The position numbers were made by a program, and so were the translations under genes. Shown here piece after piece: positions 29,329 through 38,518 of a stretch of 64,000 bases of DNA. Each line of letters starts with the position of its first letter. Position 1 is the stretch's first letter. This DNA comes from Alkalicoccobacillus murimartini (lineage in GTDB: Bacteria; Bacillota; Bacilli; Bacillales; Bacillaceae_D), in NCBI RefSeq assembly GCF_030813245.1, contig NZ_JAUSUA010000001.1:186001-250000 (forward strand), read 5' to 3'. Under the pieces are notes generated by a model. It made no database searches. It saw only the letters and a program-made list of their open reading frames with translations, and was not told the DNA's origin.

Positions 29329-30246
29329 TTGGAAAAAATGTTGCAATTAAAGAGCGTAAGCAAAACAATACGAGGCAAGAAGATTGTGAAGGATCTTAGT
29401 TTTACAGTAAATAAAGGTGAAGTATTTGGTTTTTTGGGACCGAATGGAGCTGGGAAAACAACTGCCATACGGATGATGGTTGGTTTATCTAGTTTAAGTT
29501 CCGGTGAGATCTTAATAGATGGTCATAGCATACAAACATCCTATAAAAAGGCTATTAGTCAAGTAGGTGGGATCATTGAAAATCCGGAAATGTATAATCA
29601 CTTATCTGCCGAAAAAAACCTAGCCCATTTTGCAAGAATGATCGGCAAAGTGAATGAGGAGAGAATTGATGAATTACTTAGATTGGTTGGGCTTGAATCA
29701 GTAAAGAAAAAAAGAGTTGGAACGTTTTCGTTAGGAATGAAGCAAAGGCTGGGCATCGCTCAAGCATTAGTTCATAATCCTAAGATCTTAATTTTAGATG
29801 AACCAACGAATGGATTAGATCCAGAAGGGATTCGTACAGTTAGAGATTATTTAAAACGGTTAGCAAAAGAGCAAGGGCTCGCTGTTTTGGTCTCTAGCCA
29901 CTTAATGTCGGAAATGAAAATCATGTGTGACCGTTTTGCTATTATCCAGAAGGGTGAGATGGTGAGCTCAGAGATTATAACCAGTGATAAAAATGCTTTA
30001 TCAAAAAAATATCGAATCTCCCTTCAAGAGGATCAGGTAAATGATGCACTACATTTATTAAAAGCGTATAACAAAGATATTGAGTCAGAAGGCGAGTTTT
30101 TATTTGTTCATTTACTCGTTGAAGAGGTTCCTACCGTTATTAGAGAGCTAGCTAACAAATTAAATATCTATGAAATCAAGGAAGACAAAGAAACATTAGA
30201 AGATAAATTTCTTACTCTGACGAAAGGAAAGGGGACTCAGCTATGA
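29329..30246 (+). CDS. ABC transporter ATP-binding protein (BcrA-like)
   Basis: A 305-residue ATPase: Walker A GPNGAGKTT, Q-loop, signature SLGMKQRLGIAQAL, Walker B LILDEPTNGLDPEG and the switch His in SSHLMSEM. The C-terminal 90 residues are an extension as in BcrA/bacitracin and lantibiotic self-protection exporters. The TTG at 29329 lies eight bases after AAAGGTGGGG. The permease ATG overlaps its stop by four bases. Confidence 0.93.
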   Translation: MEKMLQLKSVSKTIRGKKIVKDLSFTVNKGEVFGFLGPNGAGKTTAIRMMVGLSSLSSGEILIDGHSIQTSYKKAISQVGGIIENPEMYNHLSAEKNLAHFARMIGKVNEERIDELLRLVGLESVKKKRVGTFSLGMKQRLGIAQALVHNPKILILDEPTNGLDPEGIRTVRDYLKRLAKEQGLAVLVSSHLMSEMKIMCDRFAIIQKGEMVSSEIITSDKNALSKKYRISLQEDQVNDALHLLKAYNKDIESEGEFLFVHLLVEEVPTVIRELANKLNIYEIKEDKETLEDKFLTLTKGKGTQL

Positions 30247-31190
30247 TTAGACTTGTTTATAATGAGTGCATAAAACTTGCTTATCGAGTGGGGACCTGGG
30301 TTATGGTTGGTATACTCATTCTCGGTGTTATCACTATGTTCATTTTTGACTATAAAACAAAAGCTGATAGCGAGATTTCGGAGGAAGTTTGGAAAACTAA
30401 TTTACAAGAAGAAATAAAGCAGTACCAAGAATACTTAGATGAATTTGGTTCAGATCATATTATTGAATCATTTATCCGCGAAAATGAATATCGTATTGAG
30501 AATGACCTCCCACCAACAGATGCGTTACCAACTAGTGTTTGGACGTTTATAAGTGGGAATCAAAATCTCATTTTACTCGTCGGAGTGTTTGTGATCGTTG
30601 TATCTGCCACAATTATCTCAACAGAATTTAAACAAGGCACAATTAAACTCTTGTTAATCAGGCCACCATCAAGATTAGCAATTCTAGTTTCAAAATATAT
30701 AACGGTTATATTGTATTCGCTCTTTTTACTAAGTATCTTGTTTATCTCTTCTTTCATTCTTGGGTCCATCTTTTTTGGTTTTGAAGAAAAGTATTCAAAT
30801 GTGATTCTACTAAATGGAGAACTATACGAGCAATCACCAATTATAAGTTTAATCATCACCTATTTATCCAACTCAATAAATTTTGTGATGCTTGTAACGT
30901 TAGCTTTTGCGATTTCCTCTATTTTTAGATCGGACACAATCGCTATTGCACTCAGTCTAATTGGATATATTATGGGGGCAACGGCTACTGGTATACTAAC
31001 AATCTTTTATGATTGGCCAAAATATATTCTTTTTACGAATACAAATTTAAGCCAGTATTTTTCTAGTACTGGACCACCAGTTGAAGGAATGACGATCGGT
31101 TTCTCTATTGTAATATTAGTCATCTATTGGGTTCTCTTCCTCGGAATCGCGGCGATCCTCTTTCAAAAGAAAGAAATAAAAACAGGGTAA
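30243..31190 (+). CDS. ABC-2 type permease (BcrB-like)
   Basis: A 315-residue membrane protein with six predicted spans: near 18-36, 98-122 (ILLVGVFVIVVSATIISTEF), 145-172, 205-226, 230-255 and 285-307. The FKQGTIKLLLIRPPSR segment after the second span is typical of ABC-2 permeases. It pairs with the upstream ATPase. Together with the adjacent two-component system it is likely an antimicrobial-peptide or envelope-stress exporter; the substrate is not shown. Confidence 0.9.
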   Translation: MIRLVYNECIKLAYRVGTWVMVGILILGVITMFIFDYKTKADSEISEEVWKTNLQEEIKQYQEYLDEFGSDHIIESFIRENEYRIENDLPPTDALPTSVWTFISGNQNLILLVGVFVIVVSATIISTEFKQGTIKLLLIRPPSRLAILVSKYITVILYSLFLLSILFISSFILGSIFFGFEEKYSNVILLNGELYEQSPIISLIITYLSNSINFVMLVTLAFAISSIFRSDTIAIALSLIGYIMGATATGILTIFYDWPKYILFTNTNLSQYFSSTGPPVEGMTIGFSIVILVIYWVLFLGIAAILFQKKEIKTG

Positions 31191-31200
31191 AGATAATGAA

Positions 31201-31232
31201 AAAAACGCGCAAGAATGCTAGCGCGTTTTTTT
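31201..31232. terminator. Terminator after the ABC operon
   Basis: AAAAACGCGC and GCGCGTTTTTTT pair around AAGAATGCTA. A and T tracts on both sides make it usable for the convergent HAAS gene too. Confidence 0.9.
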
Positions 31233-31241
31233 GCGTGCTTT

Positions 31242-32012
31242 TTAATGTGCACTATTTTCACTTTTTGATTTTTTCATAGTCATTCCCATATAAATGAGCA
31301 AGCCTGCATAGGTAATGAATAGACCGATGATAAGTCTGCTAGCCTCTTGCAAAGCTGTAAAGCTAAGTAGGTATTCTGGAGCTATTAATAAAAGGATACA
31401 GATAGGCAAAAGTAACGATTTTGACCACACAGCCATGTAAATAACGAATAGGATAGTAATGATCACGGTAACCAGCCTAGATAGTGTGTTTAACTCTATA
31501 ATGGGTGTAGTGACAAACGTATCCATGAAAATCACACCCATAAACATGGCAGCTGGAATAATGGCTGCTGGTAATAAAACCAAAATTTCTTTTCTGGTTG
31601 AAAATGAATTGGAAGCAAGGTATTTCATCGTTAGTAAAAGAAGCGGTATAGATAGTAAGACCGTAACAATATGACCGATCAATTCAAAGGTAGAGTAAGC
31701 CATACTACCTCTTGTGAAATCTGACAATACTCTAAATGAAAATGCCCCCAAAATAATCATTGCAATGTACTTCATCCATGTCTTCATATCCACTTTCATC
31801 TCACTTGATAAAGACTCCATATAAGCCTTAGGGGAGTCTCCAACGATTTTTTCTATGGGTTTCCCTGCTTCTTCCGCTTCGTGTAGGTGATTTTCAAGTT
31901 CGGCTACAATGCCATCTATTTCATCTGATTGTTTCCCACTTGAAAATAAGTAGACGCGTAGATTTTCAAGAAAGGTCTGACTTTCTTTTGATAAGGTTGA
32001 ATGAACAGACAA
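31242..32012 (-). CDS. HAAS-domain membrane protein partnered with PadR
   Basis: A 256-residue protein with an N-terminal helical soluble HAAS-type domain (about 1-75, LSKESQTFLENLRVYL and IDGIVAELENHLHEAEEAG) and six predicted membrane spans behind it. Such proteins are nearly always encoded next to PadR regulators and are thought to connect membrane state and repressor. The gene starts 15 bases after the padR stop on the same strand. Confidence 0.85.
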   Translation of the reverse strand: MSVHSTLSKESQTFLENLRVYLFSSGKQSDEIDGIVAELENHLHEAEEAGKPIEKIVGDSPKAYMESLSSEMKVDMKTWMKYIAMIILGAFSFRVLSDFTRGSMAYSTFELIGHIVTVLLSIPLLLLTMKYLASNSFSTRKEILVLLPAAIIPAAMFMGVIFMDTFVTTPIIELNTLSRLVTVIITILFVIYMAVWSKSLLLPICILLLIAPEYLLSFTALQEASRLIIGLFITYAGLLIYMGMTMKKSKSENSAH

Positions 32013-32026
32013 ATCATCATCTCCTT

Positions 32027-32356
32027 TTAATCGTTTTTTTGTTGTGATAGCACTCTGTTTACATTTGTTTCAAGAGCATTCCATCTTTCTTTAAATAGGA
32101 CCAGTTCTTCCTCACCTTTTTCGGTTAAGGAGTAATATTTTCGTTTTGGTCCGGCTGTTGATTTTCGTAAGGTGGAAGTAACCAGCTTTTCTTTCTGCAT
32201 TCGGAGAAGCATTGGATAGATGGTTCCTTCACTAAATGCTTCAAAACCATAAGACTCGAGCTTCTCAGCTAATTCATAGCCGTAAACTTCCTTTTCATTT
32301 ATGATCGACAAAAGGCAGCCATCCACGACCCCTTTCATCATCTGCGTAGTGGACAA
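32027..32356 (-). CDS. PadR-family transcriptional regulator
   Basis: A 109-residue winged-helix repressor (MKGVVDGCLLSIINEKEVYG, EKLESYGFEAFSEGTIYPML, KRKYYSLTEKGEEEL). TTG 32356 has GGAGGT six bases upstream; in-frame codons further up belong to the promoter. It is transcribed towards the HAAS gene. Three near-identical palindromes flank its promoter, which indicates autoregulation. Confidence 0.9.
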   Translation of the reverse strand: MSTTQMMKGVVDGCLLSIINEKEVYGYELAEKLESYGFEAFSEGTIYPMLLRMQKEKLVTSTLRKSTAGPKRKYYSLTEKGEEELVLFKERWNALETNVNRVLSQQKND

Positions 32357-32378
32357 GGGTGTACCTCCATTTTTTTGT

Positions 32379-32455
32379 CTTGTTATGCAAGGTATAAATG
32401 AAGTATACAATTAGCTACCTTGTAATGCAAGTGTTTTTTTATCTTGTTATACAAG
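32379..32455. promoter_or_regulatory. Triple palindromic operator and padR promoter
   Basis: Three 13-mers CTTGTWATRCAAG occur: CTTGTTATGCAAG at 32379-32391, CTTGTAATGCAAG at 32419-32431 and CTTGTTATACAAG at 32443-32455. On the minus strand TTGCAT (32430-32425) and TATACT (32407-32402) form a sigma-A promoter with 17-bp spacing. The second operator covers the -35 box and the first lies just downstream of the start. This is good evidence for a repressor site, most simply PadR. Confidence 0.78.
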
Positions 32456-32544
32456 ATAGTGATGGTAGAATGGTATTTCTGAATCAGGAGATGCTAAATT
32501 ATGTGCGATTTCACAATATCTACAGATACAATTTGAATTCAATA

Positions 32545-32573
32545 CTGACATTTTCCACAGGTATTAGTATAAT
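32545..32573 (+). promoter_or_regulatory. Sigma-A promoter of mltG
   Basis: CTGACA at 32545-32550 and TATAAT at 32568-32573 with 17-bp spacing, 25 bases before the mltG start. Confidence 0.85.
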
Positions 32574-32597
32574 GGGAACGGCGGAGGGAGGAGAACA

Positions 32598-33743
32598 ATG
32601 TCTGATTCCAAAGAAAAACCACGAAATGCGTTATATGAAGATCGCGTTTCTCAGGCGAAAGTCGTTCGCAAATGGGTGTTTATCTCTTTAATTGTCTTGA
32701 TCCTAATAGGTGTTATTGCGGTTATAAGTGGATATACATATGTTAAAAATGCGATTGAACCGATAGATCAAGAAAATGGGGAGGAAGTTGAGATTACGGT
32801 TCCAATTGGTTCTTCACCAAGTACAATAGGTGATATCCTTGAAGATGCGGATTTAATCTCAAATGGGACTATTTTCAGATTTTATGTTCGTTATCTTAAT
32901 GAATCAAATTTCCAAGCTGGTGATTATACACTTTCAACGGAGATGTCAATGGATGAAATGATTGCTGCACTGAAAGATGGAAGAGTAATGCAGGAGCCTG
33001 TTTTTTCATTTACTATTCCTGAAGGATTCTGGCTTGAGGATATTGTAACTATGATTTCAGAAGAGACCGAATATAGTGAAGAAGAAATAATGGATAAAAT
33101 GCAGGATGAGGAATACATAGCGTCATTAATGGAACAATTTCCGATGCTTGGCAATCAAGTATTAAATAATGAGATCCGTTATCCGCTTGAAGGGTACTTG
33201 TTTCCTGCAAAATATGAATTCACTGATGAGAACACATCAATTGAAACGATTATTGAAACCATGTTAGCGAGAACAGAATCTATTTTGGATCAATACACAG
33301 AGCAGATTGGAAATAGTAACTATACCTTACATGAGTTGATGACACTCGCCTCCATTATTGAACGTGAGGCACAAACATCAGAGGATCGGTACTTAATCTC
33401 AGGTGTATTATACAACCGCTTAGATGACAACATGAGACTTCAGGTTGACCCAACGGTTGCCTATGCAGCCGGATCGCATCTCTATATGACGTCGCTTGAG
33501 GACTTAGAAGTAGATTCGCCTTATAATACCTATATGTACGAGGGCATTCCAATCGGGCCGATAGCAAGCCCTGGGGAAGACTCGATAAAGGCTGCACTAG
33601 AGCCAAGAGTGACAGATTATATATTCTTCTATGCTCGAGTAACTGGTGAAGTGATCTACAACAGCTCTTATGAAGATCATCAAGAAGTGGTTGAACAGTA
33701 TCGTCAAGAATGGATCGATGCAGGAGAAAGTGCAGAAGATTAA
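32598..33743 (+). CDS. mltG: Endolytic murein transglycosylase MltG (YceG-like)
   Basis: A 381-residue protein with a cytoplasmic N-terminal tail, one membrane span (about 27-49) and an extracellular YceG domain. It contains the LysM-like subdomain followed by the catalytic glutamate in TLASIIEREAQ, plus LQVDPTVAYAAG and SPYNTYMYEGIPIGPIASPG. It cuts nascent glycan strands and helps terminate their elongation. Equals B. subtilis yrrL. GGAGGGAGG precedes the ATG. Confidence 0.95.
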   Translation: MSDSKEKPRNALYEDRVSQAKVVRKWVFISLIVLILIGVIAVISGYTYVKNAIEPIDQENGEEVEITVPIGSSPSTIGDILEDADLISNGTIFRFYVRYLNESNFQAGDYTLSTEMSMDEMIAALKDGRVMQEPVFSFTIPEGFWLEDIVTMISEETEYSEEEIMDKMQDEEYIASLMEQFPMLGNQVLNNEIRYPLEGYLFPAKYEFTDENTSIETIIETMLARTESILDQYTEQIGNSNYTLHELMTLASIIEREAQTSEDRYLISGVLYNRLDDNMRLQVDPTVAYAAGSHLYMTSLEDLEVDSPYNTYMYEGIPIGPIASPGEDSIKAALEPRVTDYIFFYARVTGEVIYNSSYEDHQEVVEQYRQEWIDAGESAED

Positions 33744-33756
33744 AAAACATAAAGCT

Positions 33757-33795
33757 TAGAAGGGATGGAATAATCATTCCTTCTTCTTTTTTCAT
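33757..33795 (+). terminator. Weak hairpin with T-run between mltG and trmR
   Basis: GGAAT and ATTCC, extended by AAGG with CTT, form an imperfect stem followed by CTTCTTTTTTC. It may lower read-through rather than stop it. Confidence 0.4.
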
Positions 33796-33809
33796 GAGGA
33801 GCTCAAGAG

Positions 33810-34448
33810 ATGTTCGATCAAAAAACAACGGACTATTTAGTCGCATTAACACCAAAGCGTTCTGAGCTGCTTGAGCAAATGGAAGCTTATGCAGAAGAGC
33901 ACGGCGTACCTATTATGGATTTAGTTGGAATAGAGAGCTTGTTACAGCTATTACAGCTTCATTCACCTAAGCGAATTCTTGAAATAGGTACAGCCATTGG
34001 GTATTCGGCTATTCGGATGGCAGAGGTACTTCCAGAGGCTGAAATCGTTACAATTGAACGAGATTCTGAACGTGCAGCCGTGGCAAGAACTAATATAAAA
34101 GAAGCTAATTTGAGTAATCGGATTCATTTAATTGAAGATGATGCATTAAATGTGGTGGAAATACTTGAAAAAATGCCATTGTTTCATGTATTATTTATTG
34201 ATGCAGCTAAAGGACAGTATCAGCGTTTCTTTGATCAGTTTTCTCCATTACTTGCACCAGGTGGTATTATCTTTTCAGATAATGTTTTATTTAGAGGATT
34301 GGTTGCCGAGCAAGATATTGAAAGCAAACGATTATCCAAACTCGCAGGAAAAATAAATGCCTACAATCAATATTTAATGGAACATCCTGATTTTCATACA
34401 CGTATACTTCCGATAGGAGACGGTCTTGCCGTTAGCATAAAGAAATAG
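33810..34448 (+). CDS. trmR: tRNA 5-hydroxyuridine methyltransferase TrmR (YrrM)
   Basis: A 212-residue class I SAM-dependent O-methyltransferase: motif I ILEIGTAIGYSAIRMA, an acidic ribose-binding residue in IVTIERDSERA, and the FIDAAKGQYQRF metal/substrate segment. In B. subtilis YrrM (TrmR) methylates 5-hydroxyuridine to 5-methoxyuridine at tRNA position 34. There its gene is followed by yrrN and yrrO, which make hydroxyuridine; here those are missing and udk follows directly. Confidence 0.9.
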   Translation: MFDQKTTDYLVALTPKRSELLEQMEAYAEEHGVPIMDLVGIESLLQLLQLHSPKRILEIGTAIGYSAIRMAEVLPEAEIVTIERDSERAAVARTNIKEANLSNRIHLIEDDALNVVEILEKMPLFHVLFIDAAKGQYQRFFDQFSPLLAPGGIIFSDNVLFRGLVAEQDIESKRLSKLAGKINAYNQYLMEHPDFHTRILPIGDGLAVSIKK

Positions 34449-34514
34449 AGGATTTTTAGTGTACGAGGTAGAAAAGAAACATAGAGATTTATTCATCGAA
34501 AAGAGGACTGCAAC

Positions 34515-35153
34515 ATGAATCACAAGCCTATCATCATCGGCGTAGCAGGCGGTACTGGATCTGGTAAAACAACCGTTGCTAAGGAAATATTTCGTCAGTT
34601 TAATGAACAGTCCATCGTATTAATTGAACAGGATGCATATTATAAAGATCAAAGTCATTTAAGTATGGAAGCGCGGTTGCTTACCAATTACGATCACCCG
34701 CTTGCTTTTGATAATGAATTGCTTCTTCATCAATTAAAACGGCTAACAAGTCAACAAGCTGTGGAGAAGCCAGTCTATGACTACGCAAACCACACTCGTT
34801 CATCAGAGGTCATCCCAATTGATCCTAAAGATGTCATCATATTAGAAGGCATACTCATTCTTGAAGACGAAAAGCTACGTGATATGATGGATATCAAACT
34901 TTTTGTGGACACGGATGCCGACATTCGGATTATTCGTAGATTATTACGTGACATAAAAGACCGAGGTCGCTCTATTGATTCGGTGATTGGGCAATACACA
35001 AACGTTGTTCGACCTATGCATCTTCAATTTATTGAACCAACTAAACGTTACGCTGATTTAATTGTACCTGAAGGTGGTCAAAATAAAGTGGCAATTGACT
35101 TGATGGTCACAAAGATCCGTGCAATTATTGAAGCAAAATCATTGCTAACTTAA
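34515..35153 (+). CDS. udk: Uridine kinase
   Basis: A 212-residue pyrimidine salvage enzyme phosphorylating uridine and cytidine. P-loop [35 protein letters not shown], and the [15 protein letters not shown] segment are diagnostic. AAGAGGAC lies before the ATG. It stands between trmR and greA as in Bacillus, minus the peptidase-like genes. Confidence 0.96.
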   Translation: MNHKPIIIGVAGGTGSGKTTVAKEIFRQFNEQSIVLIEQDAYYKDQSHLSMEARLLTNYDHPLAFDNELLLHQLKRLTSQQAVEKPVYDYANHTRSSEVIPIDPKDVIILEGILILEDEKLRDMMDIKLFVDTDADIRIIRRLLRDIKDRGRSIDSVIGQYTNVVRPMHLQFIEPTKRYADLIVPEGGQNKVAIDLMVTKIRAIIEAKSLLT

Positions 35154-35227
35154 TGGGAGAGGCACATGCCGACTCTTATCTAGTATAGGAACTAATTATA
35201 ACTTGTAACTTTTGAGGAGTGAGTCAG

Positions 35228-35704
35228 GTGGCAGAAGAGAAAAAGCATTATATGACATTGGACGGTAAGAAAAAGCTTGAAGAGGAGCTAGAGTTTCTTA
35301 AAACAGAACGACGTAAGGAAGTCGTTGAACGTATAAAGGTTGCGCGTAGTTTTGGAGACCTTTCTGAGAACTCTGAGTATGATTCAGCTAAGGAAGAACA
35401 AGCCTTTGTTGAAGGCCGAATTCTCCAAGTCGAAAAAATGATTCGTGATGCAATTTTAATTGAAGAAGAAACGGCACCAGGGAACATTGTTTCATTAGGT
35501 AAAACCGTTCGTTTCCTAGAACTTCCTGATGGCGATGAAGAAGAATACATTATTGTTGGAAGTGCAGAGTCTAATCCGTCAGAAGGCAAGATTTCGAACG
35601 ACTCTCCATTAGCTCAAAGTCTGCTTGGTCGATCTACTAAAGACCGTGTGACTGTGTCTACACCAGGTGGAGACATGCAAATCGAAATTCTTGAAATTAA
35701 ATAA
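35228..35704 (+). CDS. greA: Transcription elongation factor GreA
   Basis: A 158-residue factor that rescues backtracked RNA polymerase by stimulating transcript cleavage. The N-terminal coiled coil ([37 protein letters not shown], with the tip Asp-Glu acids) and the C-terminal FKBP-like domain ([27 protein letters not shown]) are complete. GTG 35228, eight bases behind GAGGAG, gives the family length; GTG 35219 overlaps the ribosome site. Confidence 0.96.
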   Translation: MAEEKKHYMTLDGKKKLEEELEFLKTERRKEVVERIKVARSFGDLSENSEYDSAKEEQAFVEGRILQVEKMIRDAILIEEETAPGNIVSLGKTVRFLELPDGDEEEYIIVGSAESNPSEGKISNDSPLAQSLLGRSTKDRVTVSTPGGDMQIEILEIK

Positions 35705-35711
35705 GATAGAG

Positions 35712-35749
35712 AAAAAACGAATCTGACAAATATAGATTCGTTTTTTTTT
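35712..35749 (+). terminator. Terminator of greA
   Basis: AAAAAACGAATCT and AGATTCGTTTTTT pair around a GACAAATAT loop and are followed by more T. Confidence 0.92.
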
Positions 35750-35787
35750 AGTAGTTCATAAGAGCTAGTAAAGAGGACAATTCTCTG

Positions 35788-35815
35788 TTGAACTTCCAGT
35801 TGGAGACGATATAAT
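35788..35815 (+). promoter_or_regulatory. Sigma-A promoter of the yrrS-like gene
   Basis: TTGAAC at 35788-35793 and TATAAT at 35810-35815, 16-bp spacing. Confidence 0.7.
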
Positions 35816-35891
35816 GAGAAGTAAGGTTATTTTATATTAAGAGGATCCTATGTATAATAGAGAGAGAATAGTATGAAGGGATGATTTATGA

Positions 35892-36560
35892 ATGCAGGGA
35901 AATCGTTACGAAACGCGTAAACGTAAAAAAATGAGTCAATTCTTAAATATAGCGATAGGAATTGTTGTTCTTCTAATATTATTTGTTGGTGCACAGATCT
36001 TCCTTAACAATGATGCGAGTGATACACAACCACAAGAGGAATCAGATAATAATGAGGAAGTAGCTAATTCTGGCGGTTCTACTGAAGTGGAAGAGTCAAA
36101 TGAACAAGATGCAGTAGAAGAGGAAGATGAGGAACAAGGTGCCTCAACGGATGGTCGTGTAGAAGATGATGAGGATCCATCAGATAATGAGGAAGATCAA
36201 ACGGATGAAGACGAAACAAATGAAGATGCTGAAAATGAAGAGGATACACAAGAAGAGGGAGATTGGGAGCCAGTAGGTACGGAACAAACTGGTGATTTTT
36301 CTCCAAACTTTACTGAAGGAAGCCAGAACAGGATCGAGATGGAGGCAGCTTTACAATCCGCCACGGGTATTAGTGCGGGTGATATGACGTTATGGAGAAT
36401 TGAAAACGGAGGTTCTCCTACAACGGCTGTTGGTACATTAAGTGATAGTTCCGATAATTCAACAACAAATAGTCCATATCAAGTTCGGATTGAATGGCAG
36501 GATGGTGAGGGATGGCGTGCGGTTTCAATGGACCAGCTAAGCAGCAATCCTTATCGGTAA
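35892..36560 (+). CDS. yrrS: DUF1510 membrane-anchored acidic protein (YrrS)
   Basis: A 222-residue protein with a basic N terminus (RYETRKRKKM), one membrane span (about 19-39), a very acidic, disordered linker of about 90 residues full of Glu, Asp and Asn, and a C-terminal globular DUF1510 domain (about 130-222, ending AVSMDQLSSNPYR). It is anchored in the membrane with the acidic part outside, as often in alkaliphiles. YrrS has been linked to the cell envelope but its function is open. GAAGGGA lies before the ATG. Confidence 0.88.
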   Translation: MQGNRYETRKRKKMSQFLNIAIGIVVLLILFVGAQIFLNNDASDTQPQEESDNNEEVANSGGSTEVEESNEQDAVEEEDEEQGASTDGRVEDDEDPSDNEEDQTDEDETNEDAENEEDTQEEGDWEPVGTEQTGDFSPNFTEGSQNRIEMEAALQSATGISAGDMTLWRIENGGSPTTAVGTLSDSSDNSTTNSPYQVRIEWQDGEGWRAVSMDQLSSNPYR

Positions 36561-36565
36561 GTAGT

Positions 36566-36596
36566 AAAAGCACAGCTAATCAGCTGTGCTTTTTTC
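36566..36596. terminator. Bidirectional terminator between yrrS and ligD
   Basis: AAAAGCACAGCT and AGCTGTGCTTTT pair around AATC, with T and A tracts serving both strands. The ligD stop codon abuts it. Confidence 0.93.
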
Positions 36597-38413
36597 TAAT
36601 GTGAAATTGTTTGATTCTGAATGGCAAGCAGTGCCTCAGAGAAGGGTTGGCGATGTCTGGAGAGTTCATACTCTCTAAAAGGGTCTCTCTGGCTATCCAG
36701 ACGGTCGAGCACGGTCCAAACCGTAAAGAGGGAAGGATGTAACGAATCATTTTCTAGTTCCTCCCACTCGAGTGGTGTGGCTACATACCCTGTGTCCCCC
36801 CTTGTTGAATAGGGCGCGATGATGGTTTTCCCTTCATCGTGTTGTACATAATCAAGATACAATCGATTAGCACGATTTTTTTTCAATCGTTCCAATGTAA
36901 AGAGCTCGGGCTGTTGTTCATATAGGAATTGACAAAGAAATAACGTAAATGTCCTTGTCTCTTTATATGTGAATCGATCATGAGGTAAAGGGATGTAGAC
37001 TTGAATGCCTTTTCCTCCGGATGTTTTGACATAGGCCGTTAGATGAAAGACATCAAGAGCGGCTTTAGCCATCTTGGCCGCTTGAACAGCCAATTGAAAC
37101 TGGTCTATTGAGGGTGGATCTAGATCAATGACAATTTCACTGGGATTGGTTTCACTATAACGTTGAAATGGAATATGGAATTCTAGGGCAAGCAGATTAC
37201 CCAACCAAAGTAAGGAATCCATTTGATTACATAGAATATAATCTGTATCTTCACGGATAACCGATTCGATAAAAGTAGGTGCCGACTCAGGTCGATTCTT
37301 CTGATAAAATCGTTCATTTCCACCACCGTGGGGATAGCGTATGACTGTAAGTAATCTGTCCTTTAAAAAAAGTAAAAGGGTAGGAGCAATACGTTGTAAA
37401 TAATATAAGTAATCACTTTTGTTGACGGAGGTCCAGATTGGTTTAGTAGGATGGGTGATATCCACATAGTCAGATGGGAAAATCAGCTGTTTGCGCAAAT
37501 GGTGTAAGGTACAGCCCTCAAGATCAGCGGATAAATTGAAATCAATGAACGAGGGTTCGCGTAGCTTATGATCATGTAGACCAATGCACGCAATCTCTGC
37601 ACAAATTCCTGGTGGAAGCTCCCATTCATTCGATGATACTCGGGTGCCATTTTGTTTAAAAACGCTAATAAGTGACGCCCTTTTATCTTCGCTAAATCCA
37701 TGTGAAACCTTTACTATTTCAACTAGGCAATCGTCACCATAAACCTTGCCTGTAAAATAATCATTTGCTGCATTATAGTGAGTGAGGATGACCGTTCCTG
37801 TTTTTTTTAGTTTCCATTTAAGCCAATTTGGACTTCGCTTCCCACTCTGCCAAGAACTTGTTTTTCGTTTTGCGACGATTCCTTCTCCTTGTTCAAACGT
37901 CAATTGTTTGATTAAAGAATCAGAGGACTCATAAATGGGTGTAAGTAGAAGAGGTACGCGATCCATTTCTGGATTGATTGTGTCAAAAAGAGTCTGAAGA
38001 TATGTTTTGCGTTCCAGTAGGGGCCGGGTAGTTAAGCTTTTCTGATTGTGTGAAAGAATATCAAAGACCATCAACTGACATGGAAACTGTTCGGCATGTT
38101 TAGTAATCGTTTGCTTTGTACGCAGGCGCGCTCGCTTGAGAACCTTTGAAAAATTGCTATGAAGATCCGACATAAGGCAAACAAGCTCTCCGTCTAACAC
38201 GCATGGCTTCAGTCTTGTTTTTTGAGAGGTAAGCCAATCAATGATCTCAGGGAATTGAATAGATAGATCCTTTCCATTTCGACTCTGTAATGAGATCTTC
38301 ATTGGTGTCACAATGAGTAAACAGCGAAAACCATCGTATTTCGGTTCAAATATCCAGTCCGCACCTTTTGGTAATGTTTGTGCCAGCGTCGTAAGCATGG
38401 GTTTAATAAACAT
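36596..38413 (-). CDS. ligD: ATP-dependent DNA ligase LigD (ligase-polymerase)
   Basis: A 605-residue two-domain repair protein for non-homologous end joining. The N-terminal ligase domain (about 1-290) has the adenylation lysine in EPKYDGFR, and CVLDGELV and the motif GIVAKR. The C-terminal primase-polymerase domain (about 310-605) has the catalytic acids in EIVIDLDPPS, a YVKTSGGKGIQVYIPL loop and RYPHGGGNERFYQKN. Like B. subtilis LigD it lacks the phosphoesterase domain. ATG 38413 lies eight bases behind AAGAGGAG; the GTG at 38419 is too close. It is divergent from ku with 105 bp between. Confidence 0.95.
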   Translation of the reverse strand: MFIKPMLTTLAQTLPKGADWIFEPKYDGFRCLLIVTPMKISLQSRNGKDLSIQFPEIIDWLTSQKTRLKPCVLDGELVCLMSDLHSNFSKVLKRARLRTKQTITKHAEQFPCQLMVFDILSHNQKSLTTRPLLERKTYLQTLFDTINPEMDRVPLLLTPIYESSDSLIKQLTFEQGEGIVAKRKTSSWQSGKRSPNWLKWKLKKTGTVILTHYNAANDYFTGKVYGDDCLVEIVKVSHGFSEDKRASLISVFKQNGTRVSSNEWELPPGICAEIACIGLHDHKLREPSFIDFNLSADLEGCTLHHLRKQLIFPSDYVDITHPTKPIWTSVNKSDYLYYLQRIAPTLLLFLKDRLLTVIRYPHGGGNERFYQKNRPESAPTFIESVIREDTDYILCNQMDSLLWLGNLLALEFHIPFQRYSETNPSEIVIDLDPPSIDQFQLAVQAAKMAKAALDVFHLTAYVKTSGGKGIQVYIPLPHDRFTYKETRTFTLFLCQFLYEQQPELFTLERLKKNRANRLYLDYVQHDEGKTIIAPYSTRGDTGYVATPLEWEELENDSLHPSLFTVWTVLDRLDSQRDPFREYELSRHRQPFSEALLAIQNQTISH

Positions 38414-38518
38414 AAGCACATCTCCTCTTAGGTATTATTTTTGGTAGAGGGACATTTTCTATACATAAAAATATACTCAAAACCTCACATTAAAAGAAAA
38501 AGAAGTGAGGCGTTATCA

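Noticed and set aside
26530-32540. Island between yrzB and mltG as a defence system
   Set aside because: The content is a two-component system, an ABC exporter and a PadR pair; nothing resembles nucleases, toxins or restriction enzymes.
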